NCBI RefSeq assembly: GCF_040833955.1
Contig: NZ_CP162133.1
Location: forward strand, 2,453,501 to 2,517,500
Direction of reading: 5' to 3'
From: Leptospira sp. WS60.C2
GTDB lineage: Bacteria; Spirochaetota; Leptospiria; Leptospirales; Leptospiraceae
Length of the DNA: 64,000 nucleotides
Positions 17,736 through 26,670 of this stretch are shown one piece after another; within the stretch, counting starts at the first letter, position 1; each line of letters begins with the position of its first letter. A program made the translations under genes and the position numbers. The notes under the pieces were generated by a model that did no database searches, was not told the DNA's origin, and saw only the letters and a list, made by a program, of their open reading frames with translations.

Positions 17736-18023
17736 CTAATTCATTTTAAACATCGATGGTTTGTCTTGTTTTTTGGACTGAGAAAATGTGAGGTCTTCAT
17801 AAACTCGATCGGTTTTACAGACTTTCACATTGGCGGCCGTTGAGCAGGAAGCCGTTCCTGAAATTTTACAACCCTTTGCTTCACAAGCCTTCCTGTCATT
17901 TCCACGACATTGTTGGCAACCGTTTGTACTTCCATTTCCACACAGAAAACAATCTTCCGCAAACGCTGCTGTTGATGAAAATAAAACCACCAACGCAAAA
18001 CTAAACGAGACCAATGTTCTCAT
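17736..18023 (-). CDS. Small Cys-rich exported protein
   Basis: A 95-residue protein with a clear signal peptide (ends AFA, cleavage before EDCF near residue 22). The mature part holds nine cysteines in CFLCGN, GCQQCRG, ACEAKGCK, ASC and VKVC patterns, which suggests disulfides or metal binding in the periplasm. I do not recognise a family. It is monocistronic, with a terminator just downstream. Confidence 0.7.
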   Translation of the reverse strand: MRTLVSFSFALVVLFSSTAAFAEDCFLCGNGSTNGCQQCRGNDRKACEAKGCKISGTASCSTAANVKVCKTDRVYEDLTFSQSKKQDKPSMFKMN

Positions 18024-18104
18024 ATATTCTCCTATTCACCAAATCCTATAATTGGATGAGAAAGAAAATCGTATGGATTATAAAGATTTTTACAAACATA
18101 ATTT

Positions 18105-18935
18105 TTACTTTGGTACGGGAGGGATTACATAAAATAAGATCGCAAAAAAATGACAAATACTTCCTGACAATACAAAGAGATGCCAGATGGCATGATTGAG
18201 CGGCAAACGATCCCAAAGATAAAAAATCACACCAAACGTATAACTAAGTCCACCAGCCACAAGCCAAGTCATCCCACCAACACCAATGGCAACTCGAATG
18301 TCTTTGATTACAAAAATGGCAAGCCAGCCCATAATGATGTAGACAGCCACTCGAAGTCCGCTGTATTTTCCAGGAAACAATAATAACAAAAGGACACCAA
18401 GAATCGCAAGGATCCAAATCACTCCAAACAATACCCATCCCCATTCCGAATTTTCTCGCAAACTAACAAGCGTAAATGGAGTATATGTTCCAGCAATTAG
18501 GAAATAGATCGAAGCATGGTCAATCACCTTAAACACTCGTTTTGTGGCAGTATGATAAATTCCATGGTAAAGTGTCGATGCTAAATATAAGATCACTAAA
18601 GTGGCACCGTAAATGGTAGCGCTGACAATATGCCAAATGTCACCATAAAGGATCGCCATGGTGAGTAGGACAGAAAGTCCAGCAATGCTAAGCCCCCCAC
18701 CGATTCCGTGAGTCACGGCATTTGCAATTTCATGTCCTATGGTGTATTCATGAACCGTGTCAATAAGATCCTGAATGGGAGAATGGTTCTCCGTTGTTTG
18801 TGAGGAAGAAGGCGGAACAAAATGTGGTTCTCGATTTTTGACAGGAGTTACTTTGTTTTTGGATCGTTTCGAGGACTGGGCTATTTTTGACTTTTTCTTA
18901 GTTGACGGTTTTTGTTTCGCTTTTTTGGCTTTCAT
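18105..18935 (-). CDS. Hemolysin III/PAQR-family membrane protein
   Basis: A 276-residue protein with a Lys/Ser-rich N-terminal extension of ~60 residues, then seven membrane helices. Family motifs are seen: EIANAVTHGIGGGLSIAG, YLASTLYHGIYH, KVIDHASIYFLIAGTYTPF and the C-terminal LPLNHAIWHLFVLSGSICHFF. The conserved His/Asp residues are the likely zinc site of the PAQR fold. Bacterial members are called hemolysin III, but toxin activity is not established for most of them. The basic extension is unusual compared with standard ~210-residue members. Confidence 0.88.
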   Translation of the reverse strand: MKAKKAKQKPSTKKKSKIAQSSKRSKNKVTPVKNREPHFVPPSSSQTTENHSPIQDLIDTVHEYTIGHEIANAVTHGIGGGLSIAGLSVLLTMAILYGDIWHIVSATIYGATLVILYLASTLYHGIYHTATKRVFKVIDHASIYFLIAGTYTPFTLVSLRENSEWGWVLFGVIWILAILGVLLLLLFPGKYSGLRVAVYIIMGWLAIFVIKDIRVAIGVGGMTWLVAGGLSYTFGVIFYLWDRLPLNHAIWHLFVLSGSICHFFAILFYVIPPVPK

Positions 18936-19085
18936 TTGTTTTAACTGCTTGGATTTGACTCTAATTTTATAAGAAGGTCAATCGAAAGAAAAGTTTCAAA
19001 AATGAATCGGTAGGGACAAAATTTACGGGTTGCGAAATTGGGTATTTGTATCCTTTCCCAAATGCATAGATTGGATGTTTGTGAT

Positions 19086-19137
19086 GATGGATCCAAAGGA
19101 GAACCGATATGCTCTTTGTTTCTCACTTGGATCCATC
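19086..19137. repeat. Long perfect inverted repeat in intergenic DNA
   Basis: GATGGATCCAA (19086-19096) pairs with TTGGATCCATC (19127-19137), a perfect 11-bp stem around a 30-nt loop that itself has a short GAGAA/TTCTC pairing. It lies between the EF-hand gene and the hemolysin-III gene, both on the minus strand. There is no U-tract on either side. Confidence 0.55.
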
Positions 19138-19175
19138 CAACAGAAACAATCGATTCTCCCATCAATCAGTTCAGA

Positions 19176-19505
19176 TCATTCTGAATCTTTGGTGTCGATT
19201 TTCTCTTTCCTTTGTTTTTTGTTTTCCTTCGCCTTGTCCTTCATTTTCTCTTTTTGGTCCATTCGTTTCTCTTTTAATTCTTCGAAGGAAATAGAACCAT
19301 CAGCATCTTTGTCCAATTCTTGGAAAAAACCATCATGGAATTTTTGCCATTCTTCCTTTGTTACTTTTTTGTCACCATCTGTATCCATTTTTTTAAAGTG
19401 GTCTTGTGCCATCATACGTCTTCCCTGACCGTTGTTTGGTTGCGCCAAAAGTGAAAAAGAAATAAGAAGAGAAAATCCTAAAGTGAGCCGAATCATCGTT
19501 TTCAT
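19176..19505 (-). CDS. Exported EF-hand protein
   Basis: A 109-residue protein with a signal peptide (~1-21, ending LLAQ) and a pair of EF-hand calcium-binding loops: DTDGDKKVTKEEW and DKDADGSISFEEL. A highly charged Lys/Glu/Asp tail follows. It should bind calcium in the periplasm. No partner is obvious. The EF-hand loops match the canonical 12-residue pattern, with acidic residues at positions 1, 3, 5 and 12. Confidence 0.82.
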   Translation of the reverse strand: MKTMIRLTLGFSLLISFSLLAQPNNGQGRRMMAQDHFKKMDTDGDKKVTKEEWQKFHDGFFQELDKDADGSISFEELKEKRMDQKEKMKDKAKENKKQRKEKIDTKDSE

Positions 19506-19615
19506 AAAAAACCTCTACCAAAAGGATAGGTGACAAAAAAAGTTTCGTCAACCTCTTTGATCGATGATTTTAAAATGAATCCTTTCAGATTAGAATGATT
19601 CCAAATGTTCTAGTT

Positions 19616-20278
19616 TTATTTTTTGGGTTCAAAACGTTCGGGAAAATAATTCATTAAATAGGAGATGGTTGCTTTTTTTGCCTCACCGACCATCCAAGGA
19701 GTGAAATCACCATATGTTTGGTATGAGAGTTTTAATAAGGAATCGGCAATTGATATGGCAACTCCAAAAACTTGGTCTAAGATGTCCAAGTTTTTCAATT
19801 GGAATTTTTCGTATAATCCTTGTTTGGTTATATTTGCCAATTTTCGATCTAATTCTTGTCCCACTAACATCATCTCAGGGTTACACATCCGATAGCCATA
19901 GATGAGTCTCGGAAAAGCTACCTCTGAATTGGTGACTTCCACTGCTACATCGATCGACTTTTCAATGTATTCTTTCCATGATTGAAATTTTTCTTTTTGT
20001 AAAACAATGAGTTTTTCTATCATACCTTCGGAGTGTAATAAACGAATGCCATGAAAGATAGCCTCAACATTCGGAAAAAAATGATAGGCAGAAGGTCTAG
20101 GAATTTTTGCTTTTTTACAAATGTCAGCAAAACTAATTTCCTCAGGATTTTTTTCCCGCAGTAGCTCGAATGCCACTGACAAAAGCTGAGCTCTACGATT
20201 CCTTCCTTGTTTGCTTGTAAATTTAAATGGTCTCGAAGCTAGATCAGGCGAAAGGGATGCCCCTAACAATTTGTCCAT
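19616..20278 (-). CDS. TetR-family transcriptional regulator
   Basis: A 220-residue regulator. The HTH (~30-75) contains RRAQLLSVAFELLREKNPEEIS and the recognition-helix pattern ADICKKAKIPRPSAYHFFPNVEAIF. The C-terminal helical domain (~85-220) has no recognisable ligand signature. The N-terminal ~25 residues before the HTH are longer than usual. The adjoining genes are an EF-hand protein and a ceramidase remnant, neither an obvious target. Confidence 0.85.
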   Translation of the reverse strand: MDKLLGASLSPDLASRPFKFTSKQGRNRRAQLLSVAFELLREKNPEEISFADICKKAKIPRPSAYHFFPNVEAIFHGIRLLHSEGMIEKLIVLQKEKFQSWKEYIEKSIDVAVEVTNSEVAFPRLIYGYRMCNPEMMLVGQELDRKLANITKQGLYEKFQLKNLDILDQVFGVAISIADSLLKLSYQTYGDFTPWMVGEAKKATISYLMNYFPERFEPKK

Positions 20279-20331
20279 GATACGAGCTTACTTATAAATC
20301 CTACTTAGTCAATCCCGATGCAAAGAAAAAA

Positions 20332-20352
20332 CCTGACTCTCTTAGAGCCAGG
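20332..20352 (-). terminator. Terminator downstream of the ceramidase remnant
   Basis: On the minus strand CCTGGCTCT and AGAGTCAGG form a 9-position stem with one mismatch, followed by TTTTTTC. It lies 23 nt after the stop of the ceramidase C-domain fragment, so the remnant kept its terminator. Confidence 0.65.
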
Positions 20353-20374
20353 CAAATCAATCGTTTAGATGTTC

Positions 20375-20878
20375 CTATTGGATTGTAAATTGATTCGTGA
20401 CTATTCCTTGGTAGGAACTAATCGCACCAGTCCAACCTGATTTCCAATGACCTCGGTGACGAATTCGGAACGCACCTTTTGGAAAAGAAGTTGTGTCCCA
20501 AGTTGTCTTGATTTTTGAATAGGCAATACCATCACTTAGCCATCTATATGTTTTTGAAGGATCATTGTCTCTGGCAATGACAATCCAATTGGAACCATTT
20601 TGACGTTCGATATCAGCGAAACTACTTCCAATGAGCATATTATTTTTTGGATGACCTCCCCAGAAAACAGCTGTTACTTTTGATCCACTAGGATCAGAGG
20701 AATGTGGTTGTGTGACGACATTCCCAAAACTTTTGAACAATGATACATCATCAAAACGACACCAGTCTGCAATGTGACTTGGAAGTTCGTTAGGTCTGGC
20801 GGACTCGGCCCATTGGGAACTGTCGATCCCTTCCAATCGTACACTGCCTTTCCAAGGGAATCGATCTCCTTTCCCGAT
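20375..20878 (-). pseudogene. Remnant of a neutral ceramidase: C-terminal domain only
   Basis: The open frame starts after a stop at 20879-20881; the first possible start is a TTG at 20836 (153 residues). The protein matches the C-terminal immunoglobulin-like domain of neutral/alkaline ceramidases: FGNVVTQP, TAVFWGGHPKNNM, ARDNDPSKTYRWL and GAFRIRHRGHWKS. The ~500-residue catalytic domain, with its zinc site and serine nucleophile, is absent. The 5' part runs into the upstream region of the divergent monooxygenase gene. The fragment and its terminator remain, so the gene was probably cut by a deletion. A free-standing domain is less likely. Confidence 0.75.
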
Positions 20879-20917
20879 TTACAGAAAAGTCATGTCTCTG
20901 AAACGCTGTTCTTAACT

Positions 20918-21907
20918 GTGGAATTGTCGATTTTAGATTTAGTTTTCATCAACCAAGGCCAAACTGCGAGAGACGCAATCCAAAATAGCGTCCAAGTGGC
21001 ACAAGCAGCAGAGGAATTTGGTTACCACCGAATTTGGATCGCAGAACATCACAACTTTCCCTCAATCGCAAGCGCTGCTACATCCGTGGTGATCGGACAC
21101 ATTGCTGGTGCTACCAAGTCCATTCGTGTGGGAGCTGGCGGGATCATGTTACCAAACCATTCACCTCTAGTGATCGCAGAACAATTCGGAACTCTAGAAA
21201 GTTTGTATCCCAATCGAATTGATTTAGGATTGGGTAGAGCTCCTGGCACAGACCAACTCACCTTACGAGCGTTAAGACGCGATCCCATGGCATCACAACA
21301 TTTCCCTGAAGACGTAAAAGAACTTTTGCATTTATTATCGTCTGAATCCAACAACGACAGCGTAAAAGCAATCCCTGGGATTGGAACCAATGTACCAGTT
21401 TGGATTTTGGGATCGAGTTTATTTGGAGCACAACTTGCGGCATTACTCGGTTTGCCATTTGCGTTTGCTTCCCATTTTGCACCCAACTATTTAAAAGATG
21501 CGATCCAAATTTACCAGAAACAATTTCGACCCTCAAAATACTTACAAGAACCATACGTGATGATGGCAATGAATGTGGTAGCAGCCGATACAGAGGAAGA
21601 AGCAGAATTTTTATTTACGAGTGTCCAACAATCTTTTTTGGGAATTTTACGAAACAGACGGGCACCCTTTCCACCTCCTGTTCCATCGATGGATCCACTT
21701 TGGTCGGAACCGGAAAAACAAATGGCAAATCAAATGTTATCGATTTCTGCCGTTGGAACCAAATTGAAGGTCCAAGCCAAAATCAAAAACCTGCTTCAAG
21801 ACATCAAGGTCAATGAACTTATGATTGTATCTTCCATCTTTGATACAAAAAAACGAATTCGATCTTTGGAAATCCTAATGGAAATCCAAGATCAAATTGA
21901 AACTTAA
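20918..21907 (+). CDS. LLM-class (luciferase-like) flavin-dependent monooxygenase
   Basis: A 330-residue TIM-barrel oxidoreductase. The family N-terminus [19 protein letters not shown] sets the start at the GTG at 20918; the longer frame from 20774 adds residues that belong to the neighbouring remnant. Motifs: [40 protein letters not shown] and [14 protein letters not shown] (in part). It uses reduced flavin from a separate reductase; the substrate is unknown. The region upstream overlaps the decayed ceramidase gene, so its promoter may be recent. Confidence 0.88.
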   Translation: MELSILDLVFINQGQTARDAIQNSVQVAQAAEEFGYHRIWIAEHHNFPSIASAATSVVIGHIAGATKSIRVGAGGIMLPNHSPLVIAEQFGTLESLYPNRIDLGLGRAPGTDQLTLRALRRDPMASQHFPEDVKELLHLLSSESNNDSVKAIPGIGTNVPVWILGSSLFGAQLAALLGLPFAFASHFAPNYLKDAIQIYQKQFRPSKYLQEPYVMMAMNVVAADTEEEAEFLFTSVQQSFLGILRNRRAPFPPPVPSMDPLWSEPEKQMANQMLSISAVGTKLKVQAKIKNLLQDIKVNELMIVSSIFDTKKRIRSLEILMEIQDQIET

Positions 21908-22005
21908 GTGATTGTTTCTAAATCACAATTTTATAGTTTCTTTTTTTCATTTTAGATTACAATCGATTTCTAAGTCATTCATTAGAATTGAGGGATTGTT
22001 TACGA

Positions 22006-23034
22006 ATGAAGCTACAAAGTAAAATCTACACATCATTACTCATTGGCATTTTTCTTTTTTCCTTTGATGCTTGCGAGCGCGGTTACATTCGTTCCAGTTT
22101 AAAGGAACGATTCCAAAAGAAAATGAAAGAACAACCTGCACCTCTTGCGTCTTCAGACCGAACACAAACCATAACCACGCCAGGTGATTATGTTTTTTCA
22201 ATCGTTTTGCAGGACATTCCACGGTATTACAAAGTACATGTTCCCAAAAGTTATTCTGGATCTAATAGTGTTCCCCTACTCTTTGTTTTTCACGGAGGTG
22301 GTGGTGATATGGAAATACAGTCCAAAGAAGAATTTTACCACCAAATTTCAAAATCGGAAGAAAATGGACATATCGCTGTTTTTCCAAACGGTTATAGCCT
22401 TTATCCATCTGGAAAGTTTGCCACTTGGAATGCAGGAAACTGTTGTGGAGAAGCAAAAAAACAAAATATAGATGATATTGGGTTTGTAAAGTCGATCCTA
22501 AACCACCTAACACAAAAATTAAATATTGATCAATCCAAGATCTATTCTACTGGAATGTCCAATGGAGCGATGATGTCTTACCAACTTGCATGTTTTTTGA
22601 CCGAAAATTTTACAGCCATCACTGCTGTTGCTGGAACAGACAATACAATCAATTGTAAACCCACAAAACCAATTTCCATCTTTCATATTCACGCAAAAAA
22701 CGATGAAAAAGTTTTATATTTCGGAGGAGCGGGCGATAGTTTTCCAGACAGAACTGTCATCACTGATTTTGTTTCTGTCCCTAAAACAATTGCTAAGTGG
22801 GTAGAGTTTAACGGTTGTATTACAAAAGCAAAGATTGTATTGGAAAAAAAAGGTGTGTCTTGTGAAGAATATTCCGAGTGCAAAAATGGGGTCAAAGTCA
22901 GGCTTTGTGTCACGGAAGATGGAGGGCATTCTTGGCCTGGCGGTAAAAAACCTTCCTTTTTATTTGGCGGAAAAGCACCGACAAATGTAATCAAAGCAAA
23001 TGACGAGATGTGGGATTTTTTCAAATCCCTTTGA
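22006..23034 (+). CDS. Lipoprotein esterase of the PHB-depolymerase/feruloyl-esterase-like family
   Basis: I start it at the ATG at 22006 (MKLQSKIYTSLLIG). The 342-residue protein has a lipoprotein-type signal ending FSFDAC (Cys near residue 23). An alpha/beta-hydrolase of the LpqC/PHB-depolymerase type follows: oxyanion region VFHGGGGDME, nucleophile elbow STGMSNGAMMSYQLAC (Ser) and catalytic His in EDGGHSWPGGKK. The candidate Asp lies in HIHAKNDEKV. It probably hydrolyses ester substrates at the cell envelope. It is convergent with eutC. Confidence 0.82.
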   Translation: MKLQSKIYTSLLIGIFLFSFDACERGYIRSSLKERFQKKMKEQPAPLASSDRTQTITTPGDYVFSIVLQDIPRYYKVHVPKSYSGSNSVPLLFVFHGGGGDMEIQSKEEFYHQISKSEENGHIAVFPNGYSLYPSGKFATWNAGNCCGEAKKQNIDDIGFVKSILNHLTQKLNIDQSKIYSTGMSNGAMMSYQLACFLTENFTAITAVAGTDNTINCKPTKPISIFHIHAKNDEKVLYFGGAGDSFPDRTVITDFVSVPKTIAKWVEFNGCITKAKIVLEKKGVSCEEYSECKNGVKVRLCVTEDGGHSWPGGKKPSFLFGGKAPTNVIKANDEMWDFFKSL

Positions 23035-23039
23035 GATTT

Positions 23040-23813
23040 TTATAAAAGCTTCGTTTTTTCCGAAACAATTTCCTTAGGTGCCTCAGGCATCTGGTCTTTT
23101 AATAAAACTCCCGAACGTTGCTGTCTAAATGATTCTTGGATTAAATAAAGAGTCTTTTGGACAGCAAACGACAAAGGTAAACCCATAGGCCGAACATTCG
23201 AGATACAATTTCTGACTTCATCCGTATTTCCGATTTTAGGTGCGTACGTAAGATATAATCCCAAACTATCGGATGAGCTAAGTCCAGGTCTTTCTCCAAT
23301 GATCACTAAACTCATTTTTGCACCTAATCCACTTGCAATTTCATCACCTAAAGCTACCCTGCCCCATCTAACGAGCACAAGTGGAGATAAAGAGATTGTT
23401 GTTTTTTTGATTTCAACTAACAATAATTTCAAAAAAGGAATTAAATTCTCATCGATGGCACGAGCAGACAACCCATCCATACAAATGATGCTAAGATCCG
23501 TTTGAGACAGAAAGGGAAGGAGGGAGTGTTTCGCCTCATTTGTAAGACGTCTTCCGAGATCAGGTCTTAGAAGATATTCTTCCTTAGAGGTAACTTGGCT
23601 TTTGACAAAAAGAGTTTGGAGATTCCATTGGGAAGTAAGGTCCTTACATTGTTTTGTGATCTCATCCCATGAAGGTTCTTTAACGACTGCATCTTTTGCT
23701 CTTGCATGGTCCAAACGAAACTGTAACATTTCTTTGGTGGAGATGGAACCACCTGAACGCCGAAGCCCAATCCTTGCCTGTGTAAATTGTTTCCAAACAT
23801 CTAAATTTGACAT
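23040..23813 (-). CDS. eutC: Ethanolamine ammonia-lyase small subunit
   Basis: A 257-residue protein matching EutC: the N-terminal ARIGLRRSGGSISTKEMLQFRLDHARAKDAV, RPDLGRRL, IICMDGLSARAIDENL and SLVIIGERPGLSSSDSLGLYLTY (each shown in part). With EutB it forms the adenosylcobalamin-dependent lyase that converts ethanolamine to acetaldehyde and ammonia. The gene lies 7 nt after eutB on the same strand. No eut microcompartment, reactivase or transporter gene is in the window. Confidence 0.95.
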   Translation of the reverse strand: MSNLDVWKQFTQARIGLRRSGGSISTKEMLQFRLDHARAKDAVVKEPSWDEITKQCKDLTSQWNLQTLFVKSQVTSKEEYLLRPDLGRRLTNEAKHSLLPFLSQTDLSIICMDGLSARAIDENLIPFLKLLLVEIKKTTISLSPLVLVRWGRVALGDEIASGLGAKMSLVIIGERPGLSSSDSLGLYLTYAPKIGNTDEVRNCISNVRPMGLPLSFAVQKTLYLIQESFRQQRSGVLLKDQMPEAPKEIVSEKTKLL

Positions 23814-23820
23814 GGATTTT

Positions 23821-25206
23821 CTAAAACCTCATTTCCCTTTCAAAAAGAGATACCATTTGATTTTCTACTGGTAAAAATGTTTTTCCGCTCGAAAAGATTC
23901 CAGAACTTACTAACCACTCTTCAAACTCCGGTGTTGGTTTTAATCCTAAAACTTGCCTCAAATACAAAGCATCATGAAACGATGTACTTTGATACGATAA
24001 CATGACATCATCAGCTCCAGGAATTCCCATAATGAAATTACATCCAGCCACACCAAGTAATGTTAGAAGTACATCCATATCATCCTGGTCAGCATCGGCG
24101 TGATTTGTATAACAAATATCCACACCCATCGGTAGACCCATCAGTTTTCCACAGAAATGATCTTCCAATCCTGCTCGAATGATTTGTTTCCCATTGTATA
24201 AATATTCTGGGCCGATAAATCCAACGACTGAATTCACAAGTAGTGGCGAAAACTTTCTGGCAACGGCATAAGCTCGTACTTCTAGTGTTTGTTGGTCAAT
24301 TCCATGGTGTGCTCCCGCTGACAGAGCACTTCCTTGCCCCGTTTCAAAATACATCACATGATTTCCTTTGGTGCCTCTCTTTAGAGAAAGAGCCATCTCT
24401 CTTGCTTCCCAGAGTATGGATAAATTGATTCCAAAACTTTTGTTTAACTCTTCGGTCCCTCCGATGGATTGAAAAACCAAATCAACTGGTGCTCCTTTTT
24501 GCATCACTTCCATGGACGTTGTCACATGCGTTAAAATACAAGATTGAGTTGGGATAGAGTATTTTTGGATGATGGTATCAAGCATCTCAAGAAGTGAAAT
24601 ACAAGTTGGTACATGGTCGGTGGCAGGATTAATGCCGATCACCGCATCACCACTCCCAAGTAACAATCCATCGAGAATGCTTGCCGCAATGCCTTTTAGA
24701 TCATCAGTAGGATGATTGGGCTGCAAACGAACAGACAAACGTCCTGGTAGTCCAATGGTATTTCGAAACTGCGTAACAACTCTTACCTTTTGGCTGACAA
24801 GAATTAGATCTTGGTTGGACATGAGTTTTGAAACGGCCGCTACCATTTCCGGTGTGAGTCCCATTCGAATGGATTGCAAAAGGTTTCCATCGGTAGTTTC
24901 AGAAAGTAAAAAATCGCGAAACCCACCGACAGTGAGATGAGAAATGGGCCCGAAAGAGGATCTGTCAAAGGAATCTTGGATGAGCCTTGTCACCTCATCT
25001 ATGTTTGCAGGAATGAGTTCTTCATTTAAAAAGTCCGAAAGATAAACATCGGAGAGAACCATTTGGGCAGCCACTCGCTCCTCTTGGTTTTCTGCGGCAA
25101 CACCGGAAAGCACATCTCCCGAACGAAGGGGGCTTGCTTTTGCCAAAACTTCTTTTAGGTCTCGGAACTTGTATGTTTTTTTTCCGATGGTGATTTGGAG
25201 AGTCAT
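23821..25206 (-). CDS. eutB: Ethanolamine ammonia-lyase large subunit
   Basis: A 461-residue match to EutB over its whole length: KTYKFRDLKEVLAKASPLRSGD, a Glu/Asn-rich active-site barrel with GDAVIGINPATDH, YFETGQGSALSAGAHHG and DICYTNHADADQDDMDVL (in part), and the C-terminal CNFIMGIPGADDVMLSYQ. The length is normal. It binds ethanolamine and cobalamin with EutC. It is the first gene of a two-gene unit. I saw no cobalamin riboswitch in the ~290 nt upstream. Confidence 0.96.
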   Translation of the reverse strand: MTLQITIGKKTYKFRDLKEVLAKASPLRSGDVLSGVAAENQEERVAAQMVLSDVYLSDFLNEELIPANIDEVTRLIQDSFDRSSFGPISHLTVGGFRDFLLSETTDGNLLQSIRMGLTPEMVAAVSKLMSNQDLILVSQKVRVVTQFRNTIGLPGRLSVRLQPNHPTDDLKGIAASILDGLLLGSGDAVIGINPATDHVPTCISLLEMLDTIIQKYSIPTQSCILTHVTTSMEVMQKGAPVDLVFQSIGGTEELNKSFGINLSILWEAREMALSLKRGTKGNHVMYFETGQGSALSAGAHHGIDQQTLEVRAYAVARKFSPLLVNSVVGFIGPEYLYNGKQIIRAGLEDHFCGKLMGLPMGVDICYTNHADADQDDMDVLLTLLGVAGCNFIMGIPGADDVMLSYQSTSFHDALYLRQVLGLKPTPEFEEWLVSSGIFSSGKTFLPVENQMVSLFEREMRF

Positions 25207-25499
25207 GCCTCCATCATTTCTATTTTGACAAATTGAAAATCCATTTTTTGAGAAAAAGTAGCAAAATTTAGCGGAATTCGCTACGAGGAAGAAACAATTC
25301 TAGACGCAGTGGAACGCAAAATAGTGAGGATTCCATCAATTTCAACTAACAAACGTAAAAACTAGAAGAATTGTTTGAAAAATTAACAAACCTTAGCTTA
25401 AAATTTTCCTATTTTAGAATATAAAATCAAACAGATCTAATTGACATGATCTTCGAAACATTCTTCCATAGTCCAAAATTCTTTTCGAATGAGGAAACT

Positions 25500-25721
25500 A
25501 TGAAAAAACTAGCATTAGCTGGAATCTTGCTTTCTTTACTCTGTTTTGCAAATTGTACGCAATACATTGTAATGGATAGTGCCAATGTAGACGGGAAACT
25601 TTATGTTTCGGTATTAAAGAAGCCTTTCTTGGGTGGAGCCGAAGGTTATATTTCAAAATGTGATGCAGATGCTTCTGGAAACTTAAAATGCAAACGAGTT
25701 CGTTTGGATGTTACAAACTAA
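25500..25721 (+). CDS. Tiny lipoprotein, first of three tandem paralogues
   Basis: The ATG at 25500 follows GAGGA at good spacing; the upstream start at 25446 would add a non-signal extension. The 73-residue product has a lipoprotein signal (LLCFANC) and a ~50-residue mature part ending in KCDADASGNLKCKRVRL. The Cys-Asp ... Cys pattern recurs in the next two genes. The function is unknown. Confidence 0.75.
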   Translation: MKKLALAGILLSLLCFANCTQYIVMDSANVDGKLYVSVLKKPFLGGAEGYISKCDADASGNLKCKRVRLDVTN

Positions 25722-25731
25722 AAGGTAAATC

Positions 25732-25965
25732 ATGATGAAAAAAATTACACTATTACTCGGAACTCTTTTTCTTCTCCTTTCTGTTACAAACTGCGCGACT
25801 GTTTACCATATGAAATCTGGAAACAAAGGAAAAATGACTGTTACAAAACATTCATTTCTCAATTCAGATGAATACACTTGTGATGTCACTGCTCAAGATG
25901 ATTTAAGTTGTGTTAACATTGAAGGTGCATTCGCTAACAACCCTAGCTTAGATGCGAGAAATTAA
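25732..25965 (+). CDS. Tiny lipoprotein, second tandem paralogue
   Basis: 77 residues from the first of two adjacent ATG codons, with AAAGG upstream. The signal ends LLSVTNC. The mature part has the shared motif as TCDVTAQDDLSCVNIEG, preceded by FLNSDEY. It lies 10 nt after its neighbour and is very likely co-transcribed. Confidence 0.75.
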   Translation: MMKKITLLLGTLFLLLSVTNCATVYHMKSGNKGKMTVTKHSFLNSDEYTCDVTAQDDLSCVNIEGAFANNPSLDARN

Positions 25966-25985
25966 TCACTTCCAGGAAACCAATT

Positions 25986-26189
25986 ATGAATAAATTATTA
26001 TTAACACTCACACTCCTTTCTTCCAGTTTCTTAATTTCGTGCACAACAACAAGTTTGACACAAGTTGGAAACGCAACGTATCGTTTTTATCACCCATTCA
26101 TCGGTTTTTCAACTGAAGTTGAAAAATGTGATATCACGGCTGATGGAAAAAAAGTTACTTGTAAAGACGTAACAATTTCTTACGAGTAA
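25986..26189 (+). CDS. Tiny lipoprotein, third tandem paralogue
   Basis: 67 residues with a lipoprotein signal (SSFLISC) and the shared motif KCDITADGKKVTCKDVTI near the C-terminus. Preceding residues FYHPFIGFSTEVE line up with KPFLGGAEGYIS and HSFLNSDEYT in the other two. Function unknown; an envelope component is likely. Confidence 0.75.
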   Translation: MNKLLLTLTLLSSSFLISCTTTSLTQVGNATYRFYHPFIGFSTEVEKCDITADGKKVTCKDVTISYE

Positions 26190-26207
26190 AGATTAGATAG
26201 GTAGGTT

Positions 26208-26645
26208 ATGATTCAAAAAATTCTTTTTAGTTTGTTTTTTATTGTAACCTACCTTGCTTGCAAAGATACAAAATCGTCTGACCCAAACACCTTTCTCGGT
26301 GCAGAAGAACTCAAATCGATTTCCCTTACAGAATTCAAATCAAACGTCAAACCAGCAGAATCATTAGAGAATGTGGAAACATCCATTGCAAATCTTGGAA
26401 GTTTTTCCACTTCCATCGCCATCGCAAAGTCTCGCACGATCTTTAAAGAAAAATCAAACTCTAAATTAGTACCAAGAGCCATTTTGGTCCTTGCTGGTTC
26501 TGGAAAGATCCACTTCGATGATATAAATCTCATCGTAAAAGAAAACGATTGGGTACATTTTCCTCCTGCAAATGCTGTGGAAATTGAACCAATACCTGGC
26601 AAAGTGATTAAATTTCTCATCTTTCATGGATATTGGGAGAAATAA
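26208..26645 (+). CDS. Cupin-like lipoprotein
   Basis: A 145-residue protein with a lipoprotein signal (FIVTYLAC). The mature part is a small beta-barrel of cupin type: RAILVLAGSGKIHFDD and VKENDWVHFPPANAVEIEPI match cupin strand patterns. The metal-binding His cluster is weak, so a metal-free fold or an anti-sigma-like cupin is possible. Last of the four-lipoprotein run; the photolyase-like gene follows after 25 nt. Confidence 0.68.
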   Translation: MIQKILFSLFFIVTYLACKDTKSSDPNTFLGAEELKSISLTEFKSNVKPAESLENVETSIANLGSFSTSIAIAKSRTIFKEKSNSKLVPRAILVLAGSGKIHFDDINLIVKENDWVHFPPANAVEIEPIPGKVIKFLIFHGYWEK

Positions 26646-26670
26646 AAAAGTCTACTAACCATAGACTGAT

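Noticed and set aside
18941..19165. Small frame between the hemolysin-III and EF-hand genes
   Set aside because: Its codons cover the long hairpin at 19086-19137, and there is no ribosome site or recognisable protein pattern.
25207..25499. Possible cobalamin riboswitch before eutB
   Set aside because: No B12-box-like sequence or suitable pairing was found. The TTGACA at 25441 reads in the other direction and may serve the lipoprotein genes.
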